DNA of 64,000 bases, taken from NCBI GenBank assembly GCA_022510765.1, contig JAFLSU010000002.1, positions 1 through 64,000 on the forward strand, read 5' to 3'. The notes under the pieces were generated by a model, which worked only from the letters and a program-made list of their open reading frames with translations, had not been told where the DNA came from and did no database searches. The first letter of the stretch is position 1. Each line of letters starts with the position of its first letter. Below are positions 9,217 through 15,934 of this stretch, piece after piece. A program made the translations under genes and the position numbers. Source of the DNA: Christensenellaceae bacterium. Lineage in GTDB: Bacteria; Bacillota; Clostridia; Christensenellales; CAG-138.

Positions 9217-9945
9217 ATGATGGTTAGAGACGATGACAAAGTGAAGCGTTTGATCGCTTCCAACATAGCATACTACCGTAAAAAGTGCAATTTAACTCAA
9301 GCCGAGCTTGCCGAAAAAATCTTCTATTCGGACAAGTCAGTCTCCAAATGGGAGAGGGCCGAGGGCGTGCCCGACATCTGCGTTTTGGTCATGCTGGCGG
9401 AGCTGTTTGGCGTTACGGTAAACGATCTTATCGCCGAAAAGCAGAAAAATGAGCGCCCGGCATCTCCGAAAATTCGACGCAACCTGATCATGCTCATGTC
9501 CGTTGCCCTCGTATGGCTCGTCTCTGCGACCGCGTATTTTGCGCTCCGTATCGCTTTACCCGGGCTCGAAAGGACGTGGTTGGCGTTCATCGTTGCAGTG
9601 CCCGTTTCTTTCGTGGTAACAACGGTGCTTACCGCATTATGGTATCCCATATTATTTAGATTTCTGTCGGTGAGCGCACTCGTTTGGAGCATTGCCATGG
9701 CGCTCGATGTATGCGTTCTTATAGACAATATGTATCTCATCTACACCATTGCTGCAATTCTGCAAATATTGGTGATATTATGGCATCTTTTCATAGCCGC
9801 GCCTAAACTGATTGGGCTTAGATTCATTAAACGCAGGCATTCGAAGGAAGACATGTCGCAAAATGCTGCGGCTTCATCGCAGTCTGAAATTTTACATCAT
9901 ACTGTTAGTTTTAATGACGGTGACGATATGAATGTGGGTGAATAG
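9217..9945 (+). CDS. XRE-family regulator with membrane domain
   Basis: A 242-residue protein. Residues about 8-65 form a helix-turn-helix domain (ASNIAYYRKKCNLTQAELAEKI, then SDKSVSKWERAEGVPD), and residues about 85-195 hold four hydrophobic segments in two pairs. This is a common clostridial design, a DNA-binding head tethered to the membrane, often autoregulatory. The tail (about 200-242) is polar. GAGGG lies directly before the ATG, but the promoter suggests a leaderless message. The next gene starts 50 bp downstream and may be co-transcribed. Confidence 0.88.
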   Translation: MMVRDDDKVKRLIASNIAYYRKKCNLTQAELAEKIFYSDKSVSKWERAEGVPDICVLVMLAELFGVTVNDLIAEKQKNERPASPKIRRNLIMLMSVALVWLVSATAYFALRIALPGLERTWLAFIVAVPVSFVVTTVLTALWYPILFRFLSVSALVWSIAMALDVCVLIDNMYLIYTIAAILQILVILWHLFIAAPKLIGLRFIKRRHSKEDMSQNAAASSQSEILHHTVSFNDGDDMNVGE

Positions 9946-9995
9946 CATGAACGGTAAGTGAGTATTATATAAGCGAACATTAGGGAGGGCCAAGC

Positions 9996-10502
9996 ATGAG
10001 TAAAAGAATGAGACCGAGCAAGAGCGAACAATCAAAAAGCGGTCTTGCAGACGGCCATATATATGGTCTTGTAGACGACCATACATACGGTCTTGCAGAC
10101 GGACATGTAATCCATATGATGTCCGAAGCAGCGGCTGATGGACGCAATTACCCAATCAATGCACTCATTCCACAGAGCATTCGCGACGTTGCCGACAATG
10201 TTCTGATTTACGGCGCTGAAAGCACCTCCGAAAGGTACATGCTGGTTTTTCAGAACATTTGTGTTGCATTAGCTGCGCTTCTTTTCCTTGCCGGACAGTT
10301 TATTAAAGCGCTTGATGAGTATCATACTCTGACAAACGGCATCGCATACATATTGGGCTCAGGTGCATATGCTATGGAACTGCTCGTTTTGACGAATTCC
10401 TTCAAGCGCAAGCACCATCCGCGCGAACTTTTCATGCCATATGTCTTTGGTGTTCTTTATATCATACTTGGAATAAGCTATTTCGTCAGAGCGATCGGAT
10501 GA
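9996..10502 (+). CDS. small membrane protein with N-terminal 8-residue repeats
   Basis: A 168-residue protein I do not recognise. Residues about 16-39 are three tandem copies of an eight-residue unit (GLADGHIY, GLVDDHTY, GLADGHVI), encoded by a 24-bp direct repeat at 10041-10112. The C-terminal half has three hydrophobic segments (about 85-103, 112-130 and 146-166), so it is a membrane protein with a repetitive cytosolic or exposed N-terminus. AGGGAGGG precedes the ATG. It follows the XRE gene in the same direction. Confidence 0.7.
   Translation: MSKRMRPSKSEQSKSGLADGHIYGLVDDHTYGLADGHVIHMMSEAAADGRNYPINALIPQSIRDVADNVLIYGAESTSERYMLVFQNICVALAALLFLAGQFIKALDEYHTLTNGIAYILGSGAYAMELLVLTNSFKRKHHPRELFMPYVFGVLYIILGISYFVRAIG
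10041..10112 (+). repeat. three tandem 24-bp repeats
   Basis: Units at 10041-10064, 10065-10088 and 10089-10112 each start GGTCTTG and keep the reading frame of the gene at 9996. Confidence 0.9.
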
Positions 10503-10518
10503 TTTCCGATCGTTTTCT

Positions 10519-10998
10519 TCATATTCTAACTCCTTCAATATGGATAAATCGAGCTGTTTCAAAGCTATAGGATGACAACGGCCTGTTCAAAGTATCATAG
10601 GTGTGCGCCGCGACTAAGATCGTTGGCGTTACGGCTACAATAACAGGCGAGTGGTAAAAATGCCCGCTCTGCGTTCCAAGCTGCACGATGTCGCCCGGCT
10701 CGGCCTCTCCCTGCGAAACTACACGCGCATATGGCCCAACGGATCGATTGTTCACAAGAAAATTATAAAGATATTCAACGCCCGTCCATGAAGCGGTGCG
10801 GTCGTAGGATGAGCGATAGTACCAACCCATTACGGGTGTGAAGTTCATTTTCATGGATCCGGCATAAATGCATTGGGAAGCAAAATTTGTGCAGTCCCCT
10901 CCAAGATTTTCAAAATTATAGTATGCGGGATTCCGATCCAACGCCCACTTGCGCGCGTAAGCCACGGCCGCATCCCTGTTATATGGCATCTCTCTCAT
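10519..10998 (-). CDS. amidase-domain (Amidase_6) protein
   Basis: The 159-residue protein matches the putative amidase domain PF12671. It has YNRDAAVAYARKWAL at the N-terminus, the catalytic Cys in GGDCTNFASQC (about residues 38-48), WTGVEYLYNFL in the middle, and the catalytic His region SGHFYHSPVIV followed by AHTYD. The family is thought to cleave cell-wall amide bonds. No signal peptide is present, so export or release by lysis is unclear. AGGGGGAC precedes the ATG at 10998. It is convergent with the repeat-containing gene. Confidence 0.82.
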   Translation of the reverse strand: MREMPYNRDAAVAYARKWALDRNPAYYNFENLGGDCTNFASQCIYAGSMKMNFTPVMGWYYRSSYDRTASWTGVEYLYNFLVNNRSVGPYARVVSQGEAEPGDIVQLGTQSGHFYHSPVIVAVTPTILVAAHTYDTLNRPLSSYSFETARFIHIEGVRI

Positions 10999-11186
10999 AT
11001 TTACGTCCCCCTTTATGACATGCTATGCCGAAGGTGCGCAATTTGTTCGCGCCCATATTTTAGAGTTTTTCCTAAAAAAGTGAAACCCCGCCAATGCGAG
11101 GTTTACGCTATAATTGATGATATATCCGACAATGCCCTTATACTATCCATTGAAGGTGTAGAAAAACAAAAGGATGTTTTGCACGA

Positions 11187-11363
11187 TCATTCCCTCTGAT
11201 CGTCCAGATCGGCAAGCGCAGCGCGAACCGCAGCAATGACAAAAGCAGAAAACGTACAATCCTTTCCCTGTATCACTTGTTCGACTTTTTCTACAACATC
11301 ATTAGGAAAACGAATCGTCTTGTTCGTTGTTGGCGGTATGGATGGGATCTTGAACTTATCCAT
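11187..11363 (-). CDS. ribbon-helix-helix (CopG-like) protein
   Basis: A 58-residue protein with the RHH pattern NKTIRFPNDVVEKVEQVI followed by CTFSAFVIAAVRAALADL, i.e. one beta strand and two helices that dimerise to bind DNA. Such proteins are often antitoxins or small repressors. The start at 11363 has GAGG seven bases upstream; an in-frame ATG at 11378 is less likely. No clear toxin gene is adjacent, perhaps because the ICE lies directly behind it. It is the last chromosomal gene I can assign on the left side. Confidence 0.7.
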   Translation of the reverse strand: MDKFKIPSIPPTTNKTIRFPNDVVEKVEQVIQGKDCTFSAFVIAAVRAALADLDDQRE

Positions 11364-11424
11364 TAGGGTACCTCGCAATACATTTGAATTGCTATAATTT
11401 TATGATTCATTCCTTCAAAGATAT

Positions 11425-11456
11425 GCATTGCATTTGCAATGCGCATTTGCTATAAT
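11425..11456 (+). promoter_or_regulatory. promoter overlapped by a palindrome at the left ICE junction
   Basis: TTGCAT (11428-11433) and TATAAT (11451-11456) are 17 bp apart. The perfect 8-bp inverted repeat gcattgca/tgcaatgc (11425-11442) covers the -35 box, as an operator would. It points into the ICE. It could belong to the element or to a chromosomal gene cut off by the insertion. Confidence 0.5.
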
Positions 11457-11677
11457 ATCAATGAGGTGAGCAATGTGGCCGAGTTCTGCCCTTACGGTAT
11501 AATAAGAACAAACCGGAAAAGCCCCGTAATTAAAGGGTTTTCTGTCATCGGGCAAGGTTTTTCATCCTTTTCCAAACCGGAAAATCGAGCCATGAAGTGA
11601 TTGTATCGAAGGGGGTGTTATACTAACGACAAAAACATATTACCATCGGGGTGGGTCATTTGCCCACTCAAAAAATC

Positions 11678-11717
11678 AGGACATTTCCTCTGATGAAGAA
11701 GAAGTGTCCTTTTTTTG
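11678..11717 (+). terminator. leader terminator ahead of parB
   Basis: aggaca (11678-11683) pairs with tgtcct (11705-11710) and seven T residues follow. It lies only 35 bp before the parB ribosome site, so it probably acts as an attenuator. A second small stem, gtggg/cccac (11651-11667), sits just upstream. Confidence 0.55.
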
Positions 11718-11749
11718 TATCCTAAAATGAATATCGACAGGAGGAAAAA

Positions 11750-12484
11750 GTGCAAGAGAAAACCACATTGAAAGGACAGGGAACGAAAGACCCCCCATCC
11801 ACGAAAAAGAAAACTGAACCGGAAATCGTTATCCATATCCCGCTTGCCGAACTGCATTCTTTTCCAGATCACCCATTCCAGATAAGGGATGATGAATCTA
11901 TGCGGGAGACTGCCGAAAGTGTAAAAGAACATGGCGTACTTGTCCCTGCGCTTGCTAGACCGTGCGAAGATGGAGGATATGAGCTGATCGCAGGACACCG
12001 TCGTAAACATGCTTGCGAGTTAGCCGGGCTAGATTCAATGCCAGTCATTGTCCGAAACATTGACAGAGATACCGCTATCATCGCCATGGTAGACAGCAAT
12101 CTCCAACTCGAAAGTATCCTGCCCTCTGAACGCGCTAAGGCATATAAGATGAAGATGGATGCTATCAAACGACAGGGAGCGCGGACAGATTTAACTTCGC
12201 CGAAATTTTCGGCGAAGTTCCGCAGCGATGATGAGATTGGGCAGGAATCCGGTGTAAGCGGCGATACCATCCGCAACTATATTTCCCTGACGCAGTTAGT
12301 TCCAGAGCTTCAACAAATGGTGGACGAGAAGAAGATTGCCCTTACCCCCGCCTATCAGCTTGCGGCACTGACTCCCCAGGAGCAATCCTCGCTGCTGGAA
12401 ACCATCGACAGTGAACAAGCCACGCCCTCGCTGTCCCAGGCGCAGAGGATGAAAAAAACTCAGCCAAGACGGTGGGCTGAATGA
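11750..12484 (+). CDS. ParB/Spo0J-family partition protein (frameshifted)
   Basis: This 244-residue product is a ParB-like protein. An N-terminal domain with LHSFPDHPFQIRDDESM and the arginine patch GHRRKHACELAG (about residues 83-94) precedes a helix-turn-helix around IGQESGVSGDTIRNYISL. It should bind element DNA for maintenance or regulation. The GTG start at 11750 has AGGAGG upstream. A run of seven A at 12452-12458 shifts the frame, so the last eight residues are aberrant; with six A the frame continues to 12665. The protein is therefore cut by about 60 residues. Confidence 0.85.
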   Translation: MQEKTTLKGQGTKDPPSTKKKTEPEIVIHIPLAELHSFPDHPFQIRDDESMRETAESVKEHGVLVPALARPCEDGGYELIAGHRRKHACELAGLDSMPVIVRNIDRDTAIIAMVDSNLQLESILPSERAKAYKMKMDAIKRQGARTDLTSPKFSAKFRSDDEIGQESGVSGDTIRNYISLTQLVPELQQMVDEKKIALTPAYQLAALTPQEQSSLLETIDSEQATPSLSQAQRMKKTQPRRWAE

Positions 12485-12665
12485 GGACACCATGCTTTCC
12501 ATTATGATGGAGCAGAAAAAACCGGAAAAGAACGATGTTACGATTTCAGGCGAAAAGCTCCGCAAGTATTTCCCGCGTTCTTACACGCCGTTACAGATCG
12601 AAACCACCATTTTCAAATTACTGGACGCATGGCAAAGAAAACGCCAGCGCGACCAGAGCCGATGA
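12459..12665 (+). pseudogene. out-of-frame C-terminal part of ParB
   Basis: Read one base over from the parB stop region, this stretch encodes a continuous tail (SQDGGLNEDTMLSIMMEQ, then a KLRKYFPRSYTPLQIE segment ending KRQRDQSR) that reads as the natural C-terminus of ICE ParB proteins. It is separated only by the extra A in the run at 12452-12458. Confidence 0.75.
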
Positions 12666-12717
12666 TCGGACAAGCCTTTTGCTTGCCCGATATTTTTATG
12701 TCCGGAAGGAGGAACCC

Positions 12718-13431
12718 ATGTATATCAACACTTTTCGTTACAGATCAAAGGATGTAGCCTGTCAGTTATGTACCGAGTATGTTACGAAGCTGGGCTGTAC
12801 GGCATCGTTAAATCCGTTTCGTTCTGCTTCCACCGTTGAAAAGAATCGTGACCATCCTCTTGCCCATCTTCTCTCCGCAGCATCTTCGACCTTGCGGGAA
12901 ATTCCCGGCTGTCCTTGGCTAGCTGAACGCATTGAAGCAGGTGTCGTTGGCTACCGCGAAGCGGTCATGGAGACATTTTCACTTGATTGTCAGCTACACC
13001 ACCGCTTCAACATGCTTATCAATCACTTTTCCGGGAGCTTGTGGAGTGATAAGCAACATGAGTACAGAATGCAGCGTGAACGTGCCATTCGGGGTTATAG
13101 CCGCAGTCGTGATACGCCTGTCTATTACGCCGCAATGTATCTGTTAACTGCCAATAATGACATCTATCGCCGCACAGCAAACTGCTTCTGTAAACATGGC
13201 ATTGAGTTTAATTATGCCGTGCTTCGGAACACTTCGCCCCATAATTATGCCCTGTTCATGGCTGCTCGTGACCTTTATACCAAGACGGAATCTATCACCA
13301 TGGAGGATTTGGCTGACCCGGAAATCGTTGATTCTGAAGCTCTGCGCCTAATCGTCAACGCTACGCTTATCGCCAGATATGGTCTTGCCGCCTTGCAGAT
13401 CAAAGTGCGTGATGCAGCGCACAAGAACTGA
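12718..13431 (+). CDS. DUF6329-like ICE protein
   Basis: A 237-residue cytosolic protein beginning MYINTFRYRSKDVACQLC, which I associate with the DUF6329 family found next to parB in clostridial ICEs. Visible motifs include a PGCPWLAERIEAGVVGYREAV stretch near 65 and several Cys and His residues, but no known catalytic signature. The ATG at 12718 has AGGAGG nine bases upstream; the longer frame from 12535 runs through the parB tail and is not used. Function unknown; its position suggests element maintenance. Confidence 0.72.
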   Translation: MYINTFRYRSKDVACQLCTEYVTKLGCTASLNPFRSASTVEKNRDHPLAHLLSAASSTLREIPGCPWLAERIEAGVVGYREAVMETFSLDCQLHHRFNMLINHFSGSLWSDKQHEYRMQRERAIRGYSRSRDTPVYYAAMYLLTANNDIYRRTANCFCKHGIEFNYAVLRNTSPHNYALFMAARDLYTKTESITMEDLADPEIVDSEALRLIVNATLIARYGLAALQIKVRDAAHKN

Positions 13432-13526
13432 TGCTAATCGGCGGGCACAGATTCTTCACACTAGAACGCTTTACCAATAGTGTCATTGAGATGCATATTC
13501 TCGCTGGCAGGAAAACGGCACGATAA
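13431..13526 (+). CDS. possible 31-residue peptide coupled to the DUF6329 gene
   Basis: The ATG overlaps the preceding stop (TGATG), so translation could be coupled. The product starts MLIGGHRFFTLERF. I have no homology evidence, so it may be chance. Confidence 0.3.
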   Translation: MLIGGHRFFTLERFTNSVIEMHILAGRKTAR

Positions 13527-13543
13527 ATGATTGGAGGATTACC

Positions 13544-14047
13544 TTGAACAAAGTAACAGAACTGGAAAACGCACTTACGAAGCTGTTCCGCAAAGGAACT
13601 GAAGTTGGTTATTCCGAAACAGAGATCGATGAATTTCTGGATGGTATTGACTATGATACCCTGCTGCAAGCGGTATGGAACAATGCTGAAACGGTCTATT
13701 CCTACCGCGCTGACGGTGAGCATGAGCTTAGCATGGATTATCGCGGTACAGAACTGTTCAAGCAGAGGGCAACCCTGCTGTATGAGGATGTAGGCGATGG
13801 CTTCGCCGGTGTGGTGATTGCTGCCCGCTCCATGGAACTTTGGCTGCTTGAAGATATGGGCTTTGCCGTTGTTGCGAACTTCTGCGTGGATGCAGGTAGC
13901 GGCGAGTACATCACTGAATACCGCGTTTACAAAGGTGATGACTGGACGGACAGCGACCTTGACCTGAATTTAGAGGAATTGGTTGCCGAGCTTGCCGCCA
14001 TGTGTGAATCTTATTACGACCACAGCCAACCTATCTATGAGCTGTAA
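13544..14047 (+). CDS. conserved-looking ICE protein of unknown function
   Basis: A 167-residue acidic protein with a TTG start preceded by GGAGG. It begins with a helical segment (VTELENALTKLFRKGTEVGY), and the middle has FAGVVIAARSMELWLLEDMGF, which reads like a mixed alpha/beta domain. No membrane segments, no Cys motifs, no recognised domain. It lies between the DUF6329 gene and the HTH replication-type gene in a co-directional run, so a role in element maintenance or early transfer is only inferred. Confidence 0.65.
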   Translation: MNKVTELENALTKLFRKGTEVGYSETEIDEFLDGIDYDTLLQAVWNNAETVYSYRADGEHELSMDYRGTELFKQRATLLYEDVGDGFAGVVIAARSMELWLLEDMGFAVVANFCVDAGSGEYITEYRVYKGDDWTDSDLDLNLEELVAELAAMCESYYDHSQPIYEL

Positions 14048-14071
14048 GGTCGAAAAAGGAAGGAATTAAAT

Positions 14072-14914
14072 ATGGCAGTTTTCCGCGTTGAACGGACGCG
14101 GGATTATACGGTAATGAGCAACAATCATCTGAAAGACAGCACCCTTACCCTCAAAGCAAAAGGGCTGCTCTCCATGATGCTGTCCCTGCCGGATGAGTGG
14201 AATTATACCACGCGAGGGTTGGCGGCAATTTGCAAAGAAGGAGTGGATGCCATCGGAAAAACGCTCAAAGAGCTGGAACAAGCAGGATATATTATACGCC
14301 GGCAGCTTCGCGGCAGAGATGGGCGAATCTGTGACACAGAATACACCATCTTTGAGAAGCCTCGGAAGCCGAAAAGCTCTGTGCCGGATACGACTTCACC
14401 AGATACGGAAAACCCGGATGTGGTAAATTCGGATATGGAGAAACCAGATACGGATAATCCCGCACAATTAAATACTAAGAAATCAAATACCCAAAAAACA
14501 ATTACTGATCTATCAAAGACTCATTCATTCTTTCCTTCTGCTGCGGACGAACTGACGGACGGATTTGATAAAAGAGCAGAAATCAAAGAACAGATCGAGT
14601 ACGATGTCATCTGTCAGCAGTATGATGGTGCTCGACTTGACGAGCTGGTGGAAATTATGCTGGAGGTTGCCATGAACCAAAGCCCCACCATCAAGATCGG
14701 GCGGGATGCAGAGTATCCCACCGGTTTTGTGCAACAACGGTTTGAAAAGATCAACTCCACGCACATTGAAAAGGTTATGGATGGAATTCGGGAAAATACT
14801 ACCCGCGTATGGAACACAAAAGCCTATCTTATGGCTGCATTGTTCAATTCTGTTTCCACCATCGACAACCACTACACCACGCTGGTCAATCACGATTTTC
14901 ACGGCAGCCTGTAA
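14072..14914 (+). CDS. HTH replication-initiation-like protein (DUF6017)
   Basis: A 280-residue protein. Residues about 1-90 form a winged-helix domain (VERTRDYTVMSNNHL, then LTLKAKGLLSMMLSLPDEWNYTTRGLA and a GKTLKELEQAGYIIRRQ wing) of the replication initiator/DnaD type. A Pro- and Asp-rich linker with repeated PDT/NPD units spans about 95-150. The C-terminus (about 160-280) matches the DUF6017 domain, with NSTHIEKVMDGIRENTTRVWN followed by KAYLMAALFN. Clostridial ICEs carry one copy here, probably for element replication. GGAAGGAA precedes the ATG. Confidence 0.82.
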   Translation: MAVFRVERTRDYTVMSNNHLKDSTLTLKAKGLLSMMLSLPDEWNYTTRGLAAICKEGVDAIGKTLKELEQAGYIIRRQLRGRDGRICDTEYTIFEKPRKPKSSVPDTTSPDTENPDVVNSDMEKPDTDNPAQLNTKKSNTQKTITDLSKTHSFFPSAADELTDGFDKRAEIKEQIEYDVICQQYDGARLDELVEIMLEVAMNQSPTIKIGRDAEYPTGFVQQRFEKINSTHIEKVMDGIRENTTRVWNTKAYLMAALFNSVSTIDNHYTTLVNHDFHGSL

Positions 14915-14960
14915 AGGGCTGCTATTTTCATACCCAAATGGGAGAAAGGATTAGATAACG

Positions 14961-15305
14961 ATGAAACGTCCCCTTGCTTACATCACCGCCCCTTGGGGCG
15001 AGAACGAATTTGAAAACACCGAAAATGCCGCTAAGTATTGCAGAGCGGTCTATGATGCCGGTTTTTCGCCTGTCTGCCCTATGTTGTTCCTGCCGCTCTT
15101 TCTGAGTGATGAGATCCCACAGGAACATAAGGACGGCATCGACATGGCGCGTGAGTACCTGCGCCGTTCCCATGTGATTGTGGTCTGCGGCGATATTGTG
15201 GATGAAAGCATGAAAAATGATATCGCCGTTGCACAGCGGCTGCGAATCACCGCTACCACTCTGGAGGGTATCCTGGCTGTAAAAGGACAGGGCTATGGGA
15301 AATAA
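14961..15305 (+). CDS. DUF7768/DUF4406-like protein
   Basis: This 114-residue protein begins AYITAPWG and continues with AAKYCRAVYDAGFSPVCPMLFLP and HVIVVCGDIVDESMKNDIAVAQ. This is the pattern of the small Rossmann-like proteins related to nucleoside 2-deoxyribosyltransferases (DUF4406/DUF7768). They probably bind a nucleotide; the substrate is unknown. It is common in this position of clostridial ICEs. GGAGAAAGGA precedes the ATG. About 150 bp without a gene follow, in which I see no convincing RNA. Confidence 0.72.
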   Translation: MKRPLAYITAPWGENEFENTENAAKYCRAVYDAGFSPVCPMLFLPLFLSDEIPQEHKDGIDMAREYLRRSHVIVVCGDIVDESMKNDIAVAQRLRITATTLEGILAVKGQGYGK

Positions 15306-15457
15306 ATATTTTATTCGCCGCTTGGTGGTTCCGCCTTAGTTCAGCCCATCTCCATGCAAAGCTGAGGAAAGCAGTTTAGGCAACGAGATGTCCCATGCCT
15401 ATGGCTGGCTGCCATAAACCAAGGGGCAAATATATTGTAATAGGAGCTGAATAAGTC

Positions 15458-15934
15458 ATGCAGGAAGAAGTTGAACAAAAAATAGTCTCATTGGCTGTAG
15501 ACTGCGGAAAGCTGACGGAACAGACACTGCGGAAAGCTATTGCCAAGCTGTTGGCGCTGATTAAAGCGGGTCATCAGCAGCATCAGTACAATAAAGCAAA
15601 TCCCCATGGCAAGATGACGGTCAGGCAACTTGCTGCCAAGGACAAGGGCTTGCAGAGTATCGAGGTCACAGACGAAAATATCGGATCATTCAATCGAATT
15701 GCCCGGAAGTACGGCATTGACTTCGCTCCGTTCAAGGTCAAGGGTGAAAATCGGTACATGGTGTTCTTCAAGGCACCGGACGCCGACGCCATGACTGCCG
15801 CATTCAAGGAATATACCGCCAAGCAGGTCAAAAAAGTGAACCGCCCCTCCATACTGGAAAAACTCCAGCATTTCAAGGCGCTCATTCAATCGGCTGTTGT
15901 GGACAGGACAAAACGGAAGGAACTGGAGCGATGA
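15458..15934 (+). CDS. PcfB-family conjugation protein
   Basis: A 158-residue protein of the PcfB/DUF3801 family: EEVEQKIVSLAVDCGKLTEQTLRKAIAKLL at the N-terminus, then GKMTVRQLAAKDKGLQSIEV and FKVKGENRYMVFFKAPDADAMTAAFKEY. PcfB works with the coupling protein to bring the relaxosome to the secretion channel. The stop overlaps the start of the coupling protein gene (ATGA at 15931-15934), which fits their joint action and tight co-translation. Confidence 0.88.
   Translation: MQEEVEQKIVSLAVDCGKLTEQTLRKAIAKLLALIKAGHQQHQYNKANPHGKMTVRQLAAKDKGLQSIEVTDENIGSFNRIARKYGIDFAPFKVKGENRYMVFFKAPDADAMTAAFKEYTAKQVKKVNRPSILEKLQHFKALIQSAVVDRTKRKELER

Noticed and set aside
11081..11199. Short plus-strand frame (KPRQCEVYAIIDDISDNALI...) next to the RHH gene, as a possible toxin
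   Set aside because: Protein-like, but it has no ribosome site, overlaps the RHH gene tail to tail and matches no toxin family I know.
12452..12458. Programmed frameshift in parB
   Set aside because: Restoring the frame needs a +1 (or -2) shift; the A7 run is not in the register of a -1 slippery heptamer and other ICE genes carry similar homopolymer indels.
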